This document shows positions 47,795 through 61,700 of a stretch of 64,000 nt of DNA, in pieces. Numbering within the stretch: the stretch's first letter is position 1; each line of letters starts with the position of its first letter. This stretch comes from Mytilisepta virgata. Its lineage: Eukaryota > Mollusca > Bivalvia > Mytilida > Mytilidae. The notes under the pieces were generated by a model. It ran no database searches. It worked only from the letters and a program-made list of their open reading frames with translations, and was not told where the DNA came from. The stretch is from contig CM051517.1 in assembly GCA_028015205.1 (NCBI GenBank), positions 45,767,135 through 45,831,134 of the forward strand, written 5' to 3'. A program made the translations under genes and the position numbers.

Positions 47795-48153
47795 AGATAT
47801 CTCATATAATATATAAGATATCTCATATAGTTTATAAGATATCTTATATACTTTATAAGATATCTTATATAGTTTATAAGATATCTCATATAATTTATAA
47901 GATATCTCATATGATTTTCTTTATAAGATATCTTATAAACTATATAAGATATCTTATAAACTATATAAGATATCTTATAAACTATATGAGATATCTTATA
48001 AAGTATATAAGCTATCTTATATAAAAAATATTTATAAGATATCTTATAAACTTTATAAGATATCTTATATTCTTTATAAGATATCTTCTAAAGTTTATAA
48101 GATATCTTATAAAGTATATAAGATATCTTATAAAGTTTATAAGATATCTTATA
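47795..48153. repeat. left arm minisatellite, palindromic AGATATCTTATA
   Basis: About 20 units of a 15-18 bp repeat centred on AGATATCT, itself palindromic, with TATAA/TTATA linkers. Reads similarly on both strands and could form cruciforms. Frames through it read repetitive RYLINYI-like peptides and are not genes. Confidence 0.85.
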
Positions 48154-48154
48154 A

Positions 48155-51100
48155 CAAGAGGCTCTCAAGAGCCTGAATCGCTCACCTGGCAAACAATGAC
48201 TATAAACTAAATTAATATATTAATGTTTTTTTGTAAATTAAACTGAGTATTTAAGGTCACATAAAATACCTTTAAAAGCCTTTCAAGAACCTCTGGAAAG
48301 AAATGGGCATGAGTTCTCCCTATGCTTGATTAAGATACAGTCATGGTCAATCTGATGATTCACAATACAAAATACAAGCTTTAATTCATCTTCAAATACA
48401 AGTATAAATCTTTTGGTCTATATGTTGTCTTCGTTTTTAAAATGTTTGAAAGAAGTTATGTAAAAATTGTGGGTTAAGGCTTTTTATTGTACTTGAAAAG
48501 GAAATATTGCAGAAACAATCATGCTAAGTTTCATCCAAATCCCCCTAGTAGTTTCAGAGGAGAAGATGTTTGAAAATTTGTTAACAACGATGATGACAGA
48601 CACCAAGTGATGGCAATTAAAAGCTCACATATTATGAAGTTTAATCATTGTTATACAACATTCTCATCATCACCATTCACTAAGGATACCATGTTTACTT
48701 TAAAAACCAAATATTGTTGAAATCCGAGCAAGTGTAAAAAATGGCGGGAAAATGGCAGCCATTTTAAAAAAAACGGCCGTCCAAAACAAACTTTCATCAT
48801 CACCATTCAACTCGGGATACCATGTTTGCCATCAAAGTAGCTTTCATCTTCATTTTATTTCTATAATTCAGGAAAAAATAGCAAAAAACAGCATTTTGAC
48901 TCCTACATGTATGTTCTATTTTAGTAAGGGCGGACATGTTTTTCGACCAATCCAAAATCCAAGCATTAACTTTTTGCAGGATACCCTAAGGAACAATCTT
49001 ACCAAGTTTCATTTGATTTTGAATAGTAGTTTCAGAGAAGAAGATTTTTGAAATAATAACATAAAAAAAAGCCAAAAATGTCAAAAAGGGCAATAACTCT
49101 AACATCAGTTGACAGATTTTCACGAAAATCAGCACACAGGTAGCTCTCATCATGCTGAACACTTTCAACCTGCCAGAATTTGCCGTAACCTGATGATTTT
49201 TGAGATATTTGCGAAAAACTGTTGTTTGACCCCTATGTTCTATTTTTAGTAACAGTGGCCATGTTTTTCGACGGATCAAAAATCGAAGCATACACTTTGT
49301 GCAGGATACCCTAAGGAACAATCATGCTAAGTTTTGTCCAAATCCATTCAGTAGTTTCAGAGGAGAAGATTTTTGAAATAATAACATAAAAACAAATTTA
49401 CACACAATCAAAAGCTTTTTAGCTCACCTGACCCGAAGGGTCATGTGAGCTATTGCTATCACTTGGCGTCCGTCGTCCGTCCGTCCGTCCGTCGTCCGTT
49501 AACTTTTTCAAACGTTAACTCCTCCAACACCATAAGTCCAACTGCAACCAAACTTGGTACAGTTATTAATTGGTATGGGTGCTACAAATCAATTGTTTGG
49601 ATTTTTGATTCGTATAAAAACATGGCCGTCATGGCTAAAAATAGAACATAGGGGTAAATCGCAGTTTTTTGCAAATAAGTCAGAAACGGTCACAGATATC
49701 AAAATCCTGGCATAGGGTAAAAGTAATCAGCACCTCAAGATCTACCTGCCCTGAAATTTTGAAGAAGATCCAACCACTCATTTCAGAGTTATCACCCTTT
49801 TTTTTGACATTTTTGGCTTTTTTTTATGTTATTATTTCAAAAATCTTCTCCTCTGAAACTACTGAATGGATTTGGATAAAACTTAGCATGATTGTTCCTT
49901 AGGGTATCCTGCACAAAGTTTATGCTTCGATTTTTGATCCATCGAAAAACATGGCCACTGTTACTAAAAATAGAACATAGGGGTCAAACAACAGTTTTTC
50001 GCAAATATCTCAAAAATCATTAGGTTATGGCAAATTCTGGCAGGTTGAAAGTGTTCAGCATGATGAGAGCTACCTGTGTGCTTATTTTCGTGAAAATCTG
50101 TCAACTGATGTTAGAGTTATTGCCCTTTTTTGACATTTTTGGCTTTTTTTTATGTTATTATTTCAAAAATCTTCTCCTCTGAAACTACTGAATGGATTTG
50201 GATAAAACTTAGCATGATTGTTCCTTAGGATATCCTGCACAAAGTTTGTGCTTCGATTTTTGATCCGTCGAAAAACATGGCCACTGTTACTAAAAATAGA
50301 ACATAGGGGTCAAACAACAGTTTTTCGCAAGTATCTCAAAAATCATTAGGTTAAGGCAAACTCTGGCAGGTTGAAAGTGTTCAGCATGATGAGAGCTACC
50401 TGAGTGCTGATTTTCTTGAAAATCTGTCAACTGATGTTAGAGTTATTGCCCTTTTTTGACATTTTTGGCTTTTTTTTATGTTATTATTTCAAAAATCTTC
50501 TCCTCTGAAACTACTGAATGGATTTGGATAAAACTTAGCATGATTGTTCCTTAGGGTATCCTGCACAAAGTTTATGCTTCGATTTTTGATCCGTCGAAAA
50601 ACATGGCCACTGTTACTAAAAATAGAACATAGGGGTCAAACAACAGTTTTTCGCAAATATCTCAAAAATCATTAGGTTACGCCAAATTCTGCAGGTTGAA
50701 AGTGTTCAGCATGATGAGAGCTACCTGCGTGCTGATTTTTGTGAAAATCTGTCAACTGATGTTAGAGTTATTGCCCTTTTTTGACATTTTTGGCTTTTTT
50801 TTATGTTATTATTTCAAAAATCTTCTTCTCTAAAACTACTATTCAAAATCAAATGAAACTTGGTAAGATTGTTCCTTAGGGTATTCTGCAAAAAGGTAAT
50901 GCTTGGATTTTTGATTGGTCAAAAAACATGTCTGCCCTTACTAAAAATAGAACATAGGGGTCAAAATGCTGTTTTTTGCTATTCTTTCCTGAATTATAGA
51001 AATAAAATGAAGATGAAAGCTACTTTCAAGGCAAACATGGTATCCCGAGTTGAATGGTGATGATGAAAGTTTGTTTTGGACGGCCATTTTTAAAATGGCT

Positions 51101-52791
51101 GCCACTTTCCCGCCATTTTTTACACTTGCTCGGATTTCAACAATATTTCGTTTTTAAAGTAAACATGGTATCCTTAGTGAATGGTGATGATGAGAATGTT
51201 GTATAACAATGATTAAACTTCATAATATGTGAGCTTTTAATTGCCATCACTTGGTGTCTGTCATAATCTTTGTTAACAAATTTTCAAACATCTTCTCCTC
51301 TGAAACTACTTGGGGGAATTTGATGAAACTTAGCATGATTGTTCCTGCAATATTTCCTTTTCAAGTACAATAAAAAGCCTTAACCCACAATTTTTACATA
51401 ACTTCTTTCAAACATTTTAAAAACGAAGACAACATATAGACCAAAAGATTTATACTTGTATTTGAAGATTAATTAAAGCTTGTATTTTGTATTATGAATC
51501 ATCAGATTGACCATGACTGTATCTTAATCAAGCGTAGGGAGAACTCATGCCCATTTCTTTCCAGAGGTTCTTAAAGGTTTTTAAAGGTATTTTCAGCATT
51601 TTACGTGACCTTTAATACTCAGTTTAGTTTACAACAAACATTAATATATTAATTTAGTTTATAGTGCATTGTTTACCAGGTGAGCGATTCAGGCTCTTGA
51701 GAGCCTCTTGTTTCATTTTCTACAGTTTGCCATCTATAAGGCATCAACAGTTATTTTGACATTTAAGGGACAAAACTTTAACTCCTAAAGGGCTCATTTA
51801 AACATTTTGCAAACTAAGGGAAATGCTGTGAAAATGGTCAATTTTGATGTTCTAAGGGGAATAACTCCTAAAAGGAATGATCATACAACTTAATAAGTAC
51901 AAATTTCAAAAAAAAATCAAGAAAAAGGGCAATAACTCCTACATGGGTGGTTACATCTTCTTCAAAATTTCAAAGCAGGTAGATCTTGAGGTGTTGAACA
52001 CTTTAGCTTCCCATCAGAATTTTGATATCTGTCACCATTTTTGAGTTATTTGCAAAAAACTGCAATTTACCCCTATGTTCTATTTTTAGCCATGGCAGCC
52101 ATGTTTTTTTACAAATCAAAAATCCAAACGATAGTTTAGTAGCACTCATGCCAAGGAACAACTACACTAAGTTTGGTTGCAATTAAACTTATGGTGTAAG
52201 AGGAGTTAACGATTTTATTACAATGAATAAAGACTGCAAAAATGGTCAATTTTGACGATCTAAGGGGGAATAACTCCTAAAAGGAACGAACCTACAACTT
52301 CGATCCTGTTACAAATTTTGTAGATCTTTGTGTGCCTAACAATATGAAATTTAAATTTTTCAAATTTCCTTTATAGTATCCAAGATATTGAGCTTAATAA
52401 GTGCAAAATTTGGAAAAAATACAGAAAAAGGGCAATAACTCCTACATGGGTCGTTGGATCTTCTTCAAAATTTCAGGGCAGGTAGATCTTGAGGTGCTGA
52501 ACACTTTTACCCTATGCCAGAATTTTGATATCTGTTATGGTTTTTGAGTTATTTGCAAAAAACTGCAATTTACCCCTATGTTCTATTTTTAGCCATGGCG
52601 GCATTGTTTTTATACGAATCAAAAATCCAAACGATAGTTTTGTAGCACATATACCAATAAACAACTGTACGAAGTTTGGTTGCAATTGATCTTATGGTGT
52701 CAGAGGAGTTAACGTTTGAAAAAGTTTACGGACGGACGACGGACGCCAAGTGATGGCAATAGCTCACATGACCCTTCGGGTCAGGTGAGCT
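48155..52791 (+). mobile_element. family C element (2.4 kb) split by a nested 2.3 kb element
   Basis: 5' end CAAGAGGCTCTCAAGAGCCT at 48155, directly abutting the minisatellite. GCTCACCTG is matched inversely near 52782-52790. The 3' end GGGTCAGGTGAGCT is at 52778-52791. Without 49421-51712 it aligns to the reverse complement of 37554-39933. Confidence 0.75.
49421..51712 (-). mobile_element. nested reverse-oriented family C element
   Basis: Starts AGCTCACCTGACCCGAAGGG and ends CAGGCTCTTGAGAGCCTCTTGT. The left flank AATCAAAAGCTTTTT and right flank TTCATTTTCTACAG fuse to the intact site seen in inverse at 38650-38685. The junction falls in an oligo-T tract without a longer target duplication. 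Confidence 0.8.
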
Positions 52792-55700
52792 AAAAAGGAC
52801 AATAACTCTAACATCAGTTGACAGATTTTCACGAAAATCAGCACACAGTTAGCTCTCATCATGCTGAACACTTTCAACCTGCCAGAATTTGCCGTAACCT
52901 AATGATTTTTGAGATATTTGCGCAAAACTGTTGTTTGACCCCTATGTTCTATTTTTAGTAACAGTGGCCATGTTTTTCGACGGATCAAAAATCGAAGCAT
53001 AAACTTTGTGCAGGATACCCTAAGGAACTATCTTACCAAGTTTCATTGGATTTTGAATAGTAGTTTCAGAGAAGAAGATTTTTGAAATAATAACATAAAA
53101 AAAAGCGAAAAATGTCAAATAACTCCTAAAAGGAACGAACCTACAACTTCGATCCTGTTACAAATTTTGTAGATCTTTGTGTGCCTAACAATATGAAATT
53201 TAAATTTTTCAAATTTCCTTTATAGTATCCAAGATATTGAGCTTAATAAGTGCAAAATTTGGAAAAAATGCAGAAAAAGGGCAATAACTCCTACATGGGT
53301 CATTGGATCTTCTTCAAAATTTCAGGGCAGGTAGATCTTGAGGTGCTGAACACTTTTACCCTATGCCAGAATTTTGATATCTGTTATGGTTTTTGAGTTA
53401 TTTGCAAAAAACTGCAATTTACCCCTATGTTCTATTTTTAGCCATGGCGGCCATGTTTTTATACGAATCAAAAATCCAAACGATAGTTTTGTAGCACATA
53501 TACCAATAAACAACTGTACGAAGTTTGGTTGCAATTGATCTTATGGTGTCAGAGGAGTTAACGTTTGAAAAAGTTTACGGACGGACGACGGACGCCAAGT
53601 GATGGCAATAGCTCACATGACCCTTCGGGTCAGGTGAGCTAAAAAGGACAATAACTCTAACATCAGTTGACAGATTTTCACGAAAATCAGCACACAGGTA
53701 GCTCTCATCATGCTGAACACTTTCAACCTGCCAGAATTTGCCGTAACCTAATGATTTTTGAGATATTTGCGCAAAACTGTTGTTTGACCCCTATGTTCTA
53801 TTTTTAGTAACAGTGGCCATGTTTTTCGACGGATCAAAAATCGAAGCATAAACTTTGTGCAGGATACCCTAAGGAACAATCTTACCAAGTTTCATTGGAT
53901 TTTGAATAGTAGTTTCAGAGAAGAAGATTTTTGAAATAATAACATAAAAAAAAGCGAAAAATGTCAAATAACTCCTAAAAGGAACGAACCTACAACTTCG
54001 ATCCTGTTACAAATTTTGTAGATCTTTGTGTGCCTAACAATATGAAATTTAAATTTTTCAAATTTCCTTTATAGTATCCAAGATATTGAGCTTAATAAGT
54101 GCAAAATTTGGAAAAAATGCAGAAAAAGGGCAATAACTCCTACATGGGTCATTGGATCTTCTTCAAAATTTCAGGGCAGGTAGATCTTGAGGTGCTGAAC
54201 ACTTTTACCCTATGCCAGAATTTTGATATCTGTTATGGTTTTTGAGTTATTTGCAAAAAAATGCAATTTACCCCTATGTTCTATTTTTAGCCATGGCGGC
54301 CATGTTTTTATACGAATCAAAAATCCAAACGATAGTTTTGTAGCACATATACCAATAAACAACTGTACGAAGTTTGGTTGCAATTGATCTTATGGTGTCA
54401 GAGGAGTTAACGTTTGAAAAAGTTTACGGACGGACGACGGACGCCAAGTGATGGCAATAGCTCACATGACCCTTCGGGTCAGGTGAGCTAAAAAGGACAA
54501 TAACTCTAACATCAGTTGACAGATTTTCACGAAAATCAGCACACAGGTAGCTCTCATCATGCTGAACACTTTCAACCTGCCAGAATTTGCCGTAACCTAA
54601 TGATTTTTGAGATATTTGCGCAAAACTGTTGTTTGACCCCTATGTTCTATTTTTAGTAACAGTGGCCATGTTTTTCGACGGATCAAAAATCGAAGCATAA
54701 ACTTTGTGCAGGATACCCTAAGGAACAATCTTACCAAGTTTCATTGGATTTTGAATAGTAGTTTCAGAGAAGAAGATTTTTGAAATAATAACATAAAAAA
54801 AAGCGAAAAATGTCAAATAACTCCTAAAAGGAACGAACCTACAACTTCGATCCTGTTACAAATTTTGTAGATCTTTGTGTGCCTAACAATATGAAATTTA
54901 AATTTTTCAAATTTCCTTTATAGTATCCAAGATATTGAGCTTAATAAGTGCAAAATTTGGAAAAAATGCAGAAAAAGGGCAATAACTCCTACATGGGTCG
55001 TTGGATCTTCTTCAAAATTTCAGGGCAGGTAGATCTTGAGGTGCTGAACACTTTTACCCTATGCCAGAATTTTGATATCTGTTATGGTTTTTGAGTTATT
55101 TGCAAAAAAATGCAATTTACCCCTATGTTCTATTTTTAGCCATGGCGGCCATGTTTTTATACGAATCAAAAATCCAAACGATAGTTTTGTAGCACATATA
55201 CCAATAAACAACTGTACGAAGTTTGGTTGCAATTGATCTTATGGTGTCAGAGGAGTTAACGTTTGAAAAAGTTTACGGACGGACGACGGACGCCAAGTGA
55301 TGGCAATAGCTCACATGACCCTTCGGGTCAGGTGAGCTAAAAAGGACAGATTTTCACGAAAATCAGCACACAGGTAGCTCTCATCATGCTGAACACTTTC
55401 AACCTGCCAGAATTTGCCGTAACCTAATGATTTTTGAGATATTTGCGCAAAACTGTTGTTTGACCCCTATGTTCTATTTTTAGTAACAGTGGCCATGTTT
55501 TTCGACGGATCAAAAATCGAAGCATAAACTTTGTGCAGGATACCCTAAGGAACAATCTTACCAAGTTTCATTGGATTTTGAATAGTAGTTTCAGAGAAGA
55601 AGATTTTTGAAATAATAACATAAAAAAAAGCGAAAAATGTCAAATAACTCCTAAAAGGAACGAACCTACAACTTCGATCCTGTTACAAATTTTGTAGATC

Positions 55701-58700
55701 TTTGTGTGCCTAACAATATGAAATTTAAATTTTTCAAATTTCCTTTATAGTATCCAAGATATTGAGCTTAATAAGTGCAAAATTTGGAAAAAATGCAGAA
55801 AAAGGGCAATAACTCCTACATGGGTCGTTGGATCTTCTTCAAAATTTCAGGGCAGGTAGATCTTGAGGTGCTGAACACTTTTACCCTATGCCAGAATTTT
55901 GATATCTGTTATGGTTTTTGAGTTATTTGCAAAAAACTGCAATTTACCCCTATGTTCTATTTTTAGCCATGGCGGCCATGTTTTTATACGAATCAAAAAT
56001 CCAAACGATAGTTTTGTAGCACATATACCAATAAACAACTGTACGAAGTTTGGTTGCAATTGGTCTTATGGTGTCAGAGGAGTTAACGTTTGAAAAAGTT
56101 TACGGACGACGGACGGACGACGGACGGACGGACGACGGACGCCAAGTGATGGCAATAGCTCACATGACCCTTCGGGTCAGGTGAGCTAAAAAGGACAATA
56201 ACTCTAACATCAGTTGACAGATTTTCACGAAAATCAGCACACAGGTAGCTCTCATCATGCTGAACACTTTCAACCTGCCAGAATTTGCCGTAACCTAATG
56301 ATTTTTGAGATATTTGCGCAAAACTGTTGTTTGACCCCTATGTTCTATTTTTAGTAACAGTGGCCATGTTTTTCGACGGATCAAAAATCGAAGCATAAAC
56401 TTTGTGCAGGATACCCTAAGGAACAATCTTACCAAGTTTCATTGGATTTTGAATAGTAGTTTCAGAGAAGAAGATTTTTGAAATAATAACATAAAAAAAA
56501 GCGAAAAATGTCAAATAACTCCTAAAAGGAACGAACCTACAACTTCGATCCTGTTACAAATTTTGTAGATCTTTGTGTGCCTAACAATATGAAATTTAAA
56601 TTTTTCAAATTTCCTTTATAGTATCCAAGATATTGAGCTTAATAAGTGCAAAATTTGGAAAAAATGCAGAAAAAGGGCAATAACTCCTACATGGGTCGTT
56701 GGATCTTCTTCAAAATTTCAGGGCAGGTAGATCTTGAGGTGCTGAACACTTTTACCCTATGCCAGAATTTTGATATCTGTTATGGTTTTTGAGTTATTTG
56801 CAAAAAAATGCAATTTACCCCTATGTTCTATTTTTAGCCATGGCGGCATTGTTTTTATACGAATCAAAAATCCAAACGATAGTTTTGTAGCACATATACC
56901 AATAAACAACTGTACGAAGTTTGGTTGCAATTGATCTTATGGTGTCAGAGGAGTTAACGTTTGAAAAAGTTTACGGACGGACGACGGACGCCAAGTGATG
57001 GCAATAGCTCACATGACCCTTCGGGTCAGGTGAGCTAAAAAGGACAATAACTCTAACATCAGTTGACAGATTTTCACGAAAATCAGCACACAGTTAGCTC
57101 TCATCATGCTGAACACTTTCAACCTGCCAGAATTTGCCGTAACCTAATGATTTTTGAGATATTTGCGCAAAACTGTTGTTTGACCCCTATGTTCTATTTT
57201 TAGTAACAGTGGCCATGTTTTTCGACGGATCAAAAATCGAAGCATAAACTTTGTGCAGGATACCCTAAGGAACAATCTTACCAAGTTTCATTGGATTTTG
57301 AATAGTAGTTTCAGAGAAGAAGATTTTTGAAATAATAACATAAAAAAAAGCGAAAAATGTCAAATAACTCCTAAAAGGAACGAACCTACAACTTCGATCC
57401 TGTTACAAATTTTGTAGATCTTTGTGTGCCTAACAATATGAAATTTAAATTTTTCAAATTTCCTTTATAGTATCCAAGATATTGAGCTTAATAAGTGCAA
57501 AATTTGGAAAAAATGCAGAAAAAGGGCAATAACTCCTACATGGGTCGTTGGATCTTCTTCAAAATTTCAGGGCAGGTAGATCTTGAGGTGCTGAACACTT
57601 TTACCCTATGCCAGAATTTTGATATCTGTTATGGTTTTTGAGTTATTTGCAAAAAAATGCAATTTACCCCTATGTTCTATTTTTAGCCATGGCGGCATTG
57701 TTTTTATACGAATCAAAAATCCAAACGATAGTTTTGTAGCACATATACCAATAAACAACTGTACGAAGTTTGGTTGCAATTGATCTTATGGTGTCAGAGG
57801 AGTTAACGTTTGAAAAAGTTTACGGACGGACGACGGACGCCAAGTGATGGCAATAGCTCACATGACCCTTCGGGTCAGGTGAGCTAAAAAGGACAATAAC
57901 TCTAACATCAGTTGACAGATTTTCACGAAAATCAGCACACAGTTAGCTCTCATCATGCTGAACACTTTCAACCTGCCAGAATTTGCCGTAACCTAATGAT
58001 TTTTGAGATATTTGCGCAAAACTGTTGTTTGACCCCTATGTTCTATTTTTAGTAACAGTGGCCATGTTTTTCGACGGATCAAAAATCGAAGCATAAACTT
58101 TGTGCAGGATACCCTAAGGAACAATCTTACCAAGTTTCATTGGATTTTGAATAGTAGTTTCAGAGAAGAAGATTTTTGAAATAATAACATAAAAAAAAGC
58201 GAAAAATGTCAAATAACTCCTAAAAGGAACGAACCTACAACTTCGATCCTGTTACAAATTTTGTAGATCTTTGTGTGCCTAACAATATGAAATTTAAATT
58301 TTTCAAATTTCCTTTATAGTATCCAAGATATTGAGCTTAATAAGTGCAAAATTTGGAAAAAATGCAGAAAAAGGGCAATAACTCCTACATGGGTCATTGG
58401 ATCTTCTTCAAAATTTCAGGGCAGGTAGATCTTGAGGTGCTGAACACTTTTACCCTATGCCAGAATTTTGATATCTGTTATGGTTTTTGAGTTATTTGCA
58501 AAAAAATGCAATTTACCCCTATGTTCTATTTTTAGCCATGGCGGCCATGTTTTTATACGAATCAAAAATCCAAACGATAGTTTTGTAGCACATATACCAA
58601 TAAACAACTGTACGAAGTTTGGTTGCAATTGATCTTATGGTGTCAGAGGAGTTAACGTTTGAAAAAGTTTACGGACGGACGACGGACGCCAAGTGATGGC

Positions 58701-61700
58701 AATAGCTCACATGACCCTTCGGGTCAGGTGAGCTAAAAAGGACAATAACTCTAACATCAGTTGACAGATTTTCACGAAAATCAGCACACAGGTAGCTCTC
58801 ATCATGCTGAACACTTTCAACCTGCCAGAATTTGCCGTAACCTAATGATTTTTGAGATATTTGCGCAAAACTGTTGTTTGACCCCTATGTTCTATTTTTA
58901 GTAACAGTGGCCATGTTTTTCGACGGATCAAAAATCGAAGCATAAACTTTGTGCAGGATACCCTAAGGAACAATCTTACCAAGTTTCATTGGATTTTGAA
59001 TAGTAGTTTCAGAGAAGAAGATTTTTGAAATAATAACATAAAAAAAAGCGAAAAATGTCAAATAACTCCTAAAAGGAACGAACCTACAACTTCGATCCTG
59101 TTACAAATTTTGTAGATCTTTGTGTGCCTAACAATATGAAATTTAAATTTTTCAAATTTCCTTTATAGTATCCAAGATATTGAGCTTAATAAGTGCAAAA
59201 TTTGGAAAAAATGCAGAAAAAGGGCAATAACTCCTACATGGGTCATTGGATCTTCTTCAAAATTTCAGGGCAGGTAGATCTTGAGGTGCTGAACACTTTT
59301 ACCCTATGCCAGAATTTTGATATCTGTTATGGTTTTTGAGTTATTTGCAAAAAAATGCAATTTACCCCTATGTTCTATTTTTAGCCATGGCGGCCATGTT
59401 TTTATACGAATCAAAAATCCAAACGATAGTTTTGTAGCACATATACCAATAAACAACTGTACGAAGTTTGGTTGCAATTGATCTTATGGTGTCAGAGGAG
59501 TTAACGTTTGAAAAAGTTTACGGACGGACGACGGACGCCAAGTGATGGCAATAGCTCACATGACCCTTCGGGTCAGGTGAGCTAAAAAGGACAATAACTC
59601 TAACATCAGTTGACAGATTTTCACGAAAATCAGCACACAGGTAGCTCTCATCATGCTGAACACTTTCAACCTGCCAGAATTTGCCGTAACCTAATGATTT
59701 TTGAGATATTTGCGCAAAACTGTTGTTTGACCCCTATGTTCTATTTTTAGTAACAGTGGCCATGTTTTTCGACGGATCAAAAATCGAAGCATAAACTTTG
59801 TGCAGGATACCCTAAGGAACAATCTTACCAAGTTTCATTGGATTTTGAATAGTAGTTTCAGAGAAGAAGATTTTTGAAATAATAACATAAAAAAAAGCGA
59901 AAAATGTCAAATAACTCCTAAAAGGAACGAACCTACAACTTCGATCCTGTTACAAATTTTGTAGATCTTTGTGTGCCTAACAATATGAAATTTAAATTTT
60001 TCAAATTTCCTTTATAGTATCCAAGATATTGAGCTTAATAAGTGCAAAATTTGGAAAAAATGCAGAAAAAGGGCAATAACTCCTACATGGGTCATTGGAT
60101 CTTCTTCAAAATTTCAGGGCAGGTAGATCTTGAGGTGCTGAACACTTTTACCCTATGCCAGAATTTTGATATCTGTTATGGTTTTTGAGTTATTTGCAAA
60201 AAAATGCAATTTACCCCTATGTTCTATTTTTAGCCATGGCGGCCATGTTTTTATACGAATCAAAAATCCAAACGATAGTTTTGTAGCACATATACCAATA
60301 AACAACTGTACGAAGTTTGGTTGCAATTGATCTTATGGTGTCAGAGGAGTTAACGTTTGAAAAAGTTTACGGACGGACGACGGACGCCAAGTGATGGCAA
60401 TAGCTCACATGACCCTTCGGGTCAGGTGAGCTAAAAAGGATAATAACTCTAACATCAGTTGACAGATTTTCACGAAAATCAGCACACAGGTAGCTCTCAT
60501 CATGCTGAACACTTTCAACCTGCCAGAATTTGCCGTAACCTAATGATTTTTGAGATATTTGCGCAAAACTGTTGTTTGACCCCTATGTTCTATTTTTAGT
60601 AACAGTGGCCATGTTTTTCGACGGATCAAAAATCGAAGCATAAACTTTGTGCAGGATACCCTAAGGAACAATCTTACCAAGTTTCATTGGATTTTGAATA
60701 GTAGTTTCAGAGAAGAAGATTTTTGAAATAATAACATAAAAAAAAGCGAAAAATGTCAAATAACTCCTAAAAGGAACGAACCTACAACTTCGATCCTGTT
60801 ACAAATTTTGTAGATCTTTGTGTGCCTAACAATATGAAATTTAAATTTTTCAAATTTCCTTTATAGTATCCAAGATATTGAGCTTAATAAGTGCAAAATT
60901 TGGAAAAAATGCAGAAAAAGGGCAATAACTCCTACATGGGTCGTTGGATCTTCTTCAAAATTTCAGGGCAGGTAGATCTTGAGGTGCTGAACACTTTTAC
61001 CCTATGCCAGAATTTTGATATCTGTTATGGTTTTTGAGTTATTTGCAAAAAACTGCAATTTACCCCTATGTTCTATTTTTAGCCATGGCGGCCATGTTTT
61101 TATACGAATCAAAAATCCAAACGATAGTTTTGTAGCACATATACCAATAAACAACTGTACGAAGTTTGGTTGCAATTGGTCTTATGGTGTCAGAGGAGTT
61201 AACGTTTGAAAAAGTTTACGGACGACGGACGGACGACGGACGGACGGACGACGGACGCCAAGTGATGGCAATAGCTCACATGACCCTTCGGGTCAGGTGA
61301 GCTAAAAAGGACAATAACTCTAACATCAGTTGACAGATTTTCACGAAAATCAGCACACAGGTAGCTCTCATCATGCTGAACACTTTCAACCTGCCAGAAT
61401 TTGCCGTAACCTAATGATTTTTGAGATATTTGCGCAAAACTGTTGTTTGACCCCTATGTTCTATTTTTAGTAACAGTGGCCATGTTTTTCGACGGATCAA
61501 AAATCGAAGCATAAACTTTGTGCAGGATACCCTAAGGAACAATCTTACCAAGTTTCATTGGATTTTGAATAGTAGTTTCAGAGAAGAAGATTTTTGAAAT
61601 AATAACATAAAAAAAAGCGAAAAATGTCAAATAACTCCTAAAAGGAACGAACCTACAACTTCGATCCTGTTACAAATTTTGTAGATCTTTGTGTGCCTAA

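Noticed and set aside
47728..48024. Frames reading RYLINYIRYLIN-like peptides on both strands
   Set aside because: Produced by the palindromic minisatellite, which is open by composition.
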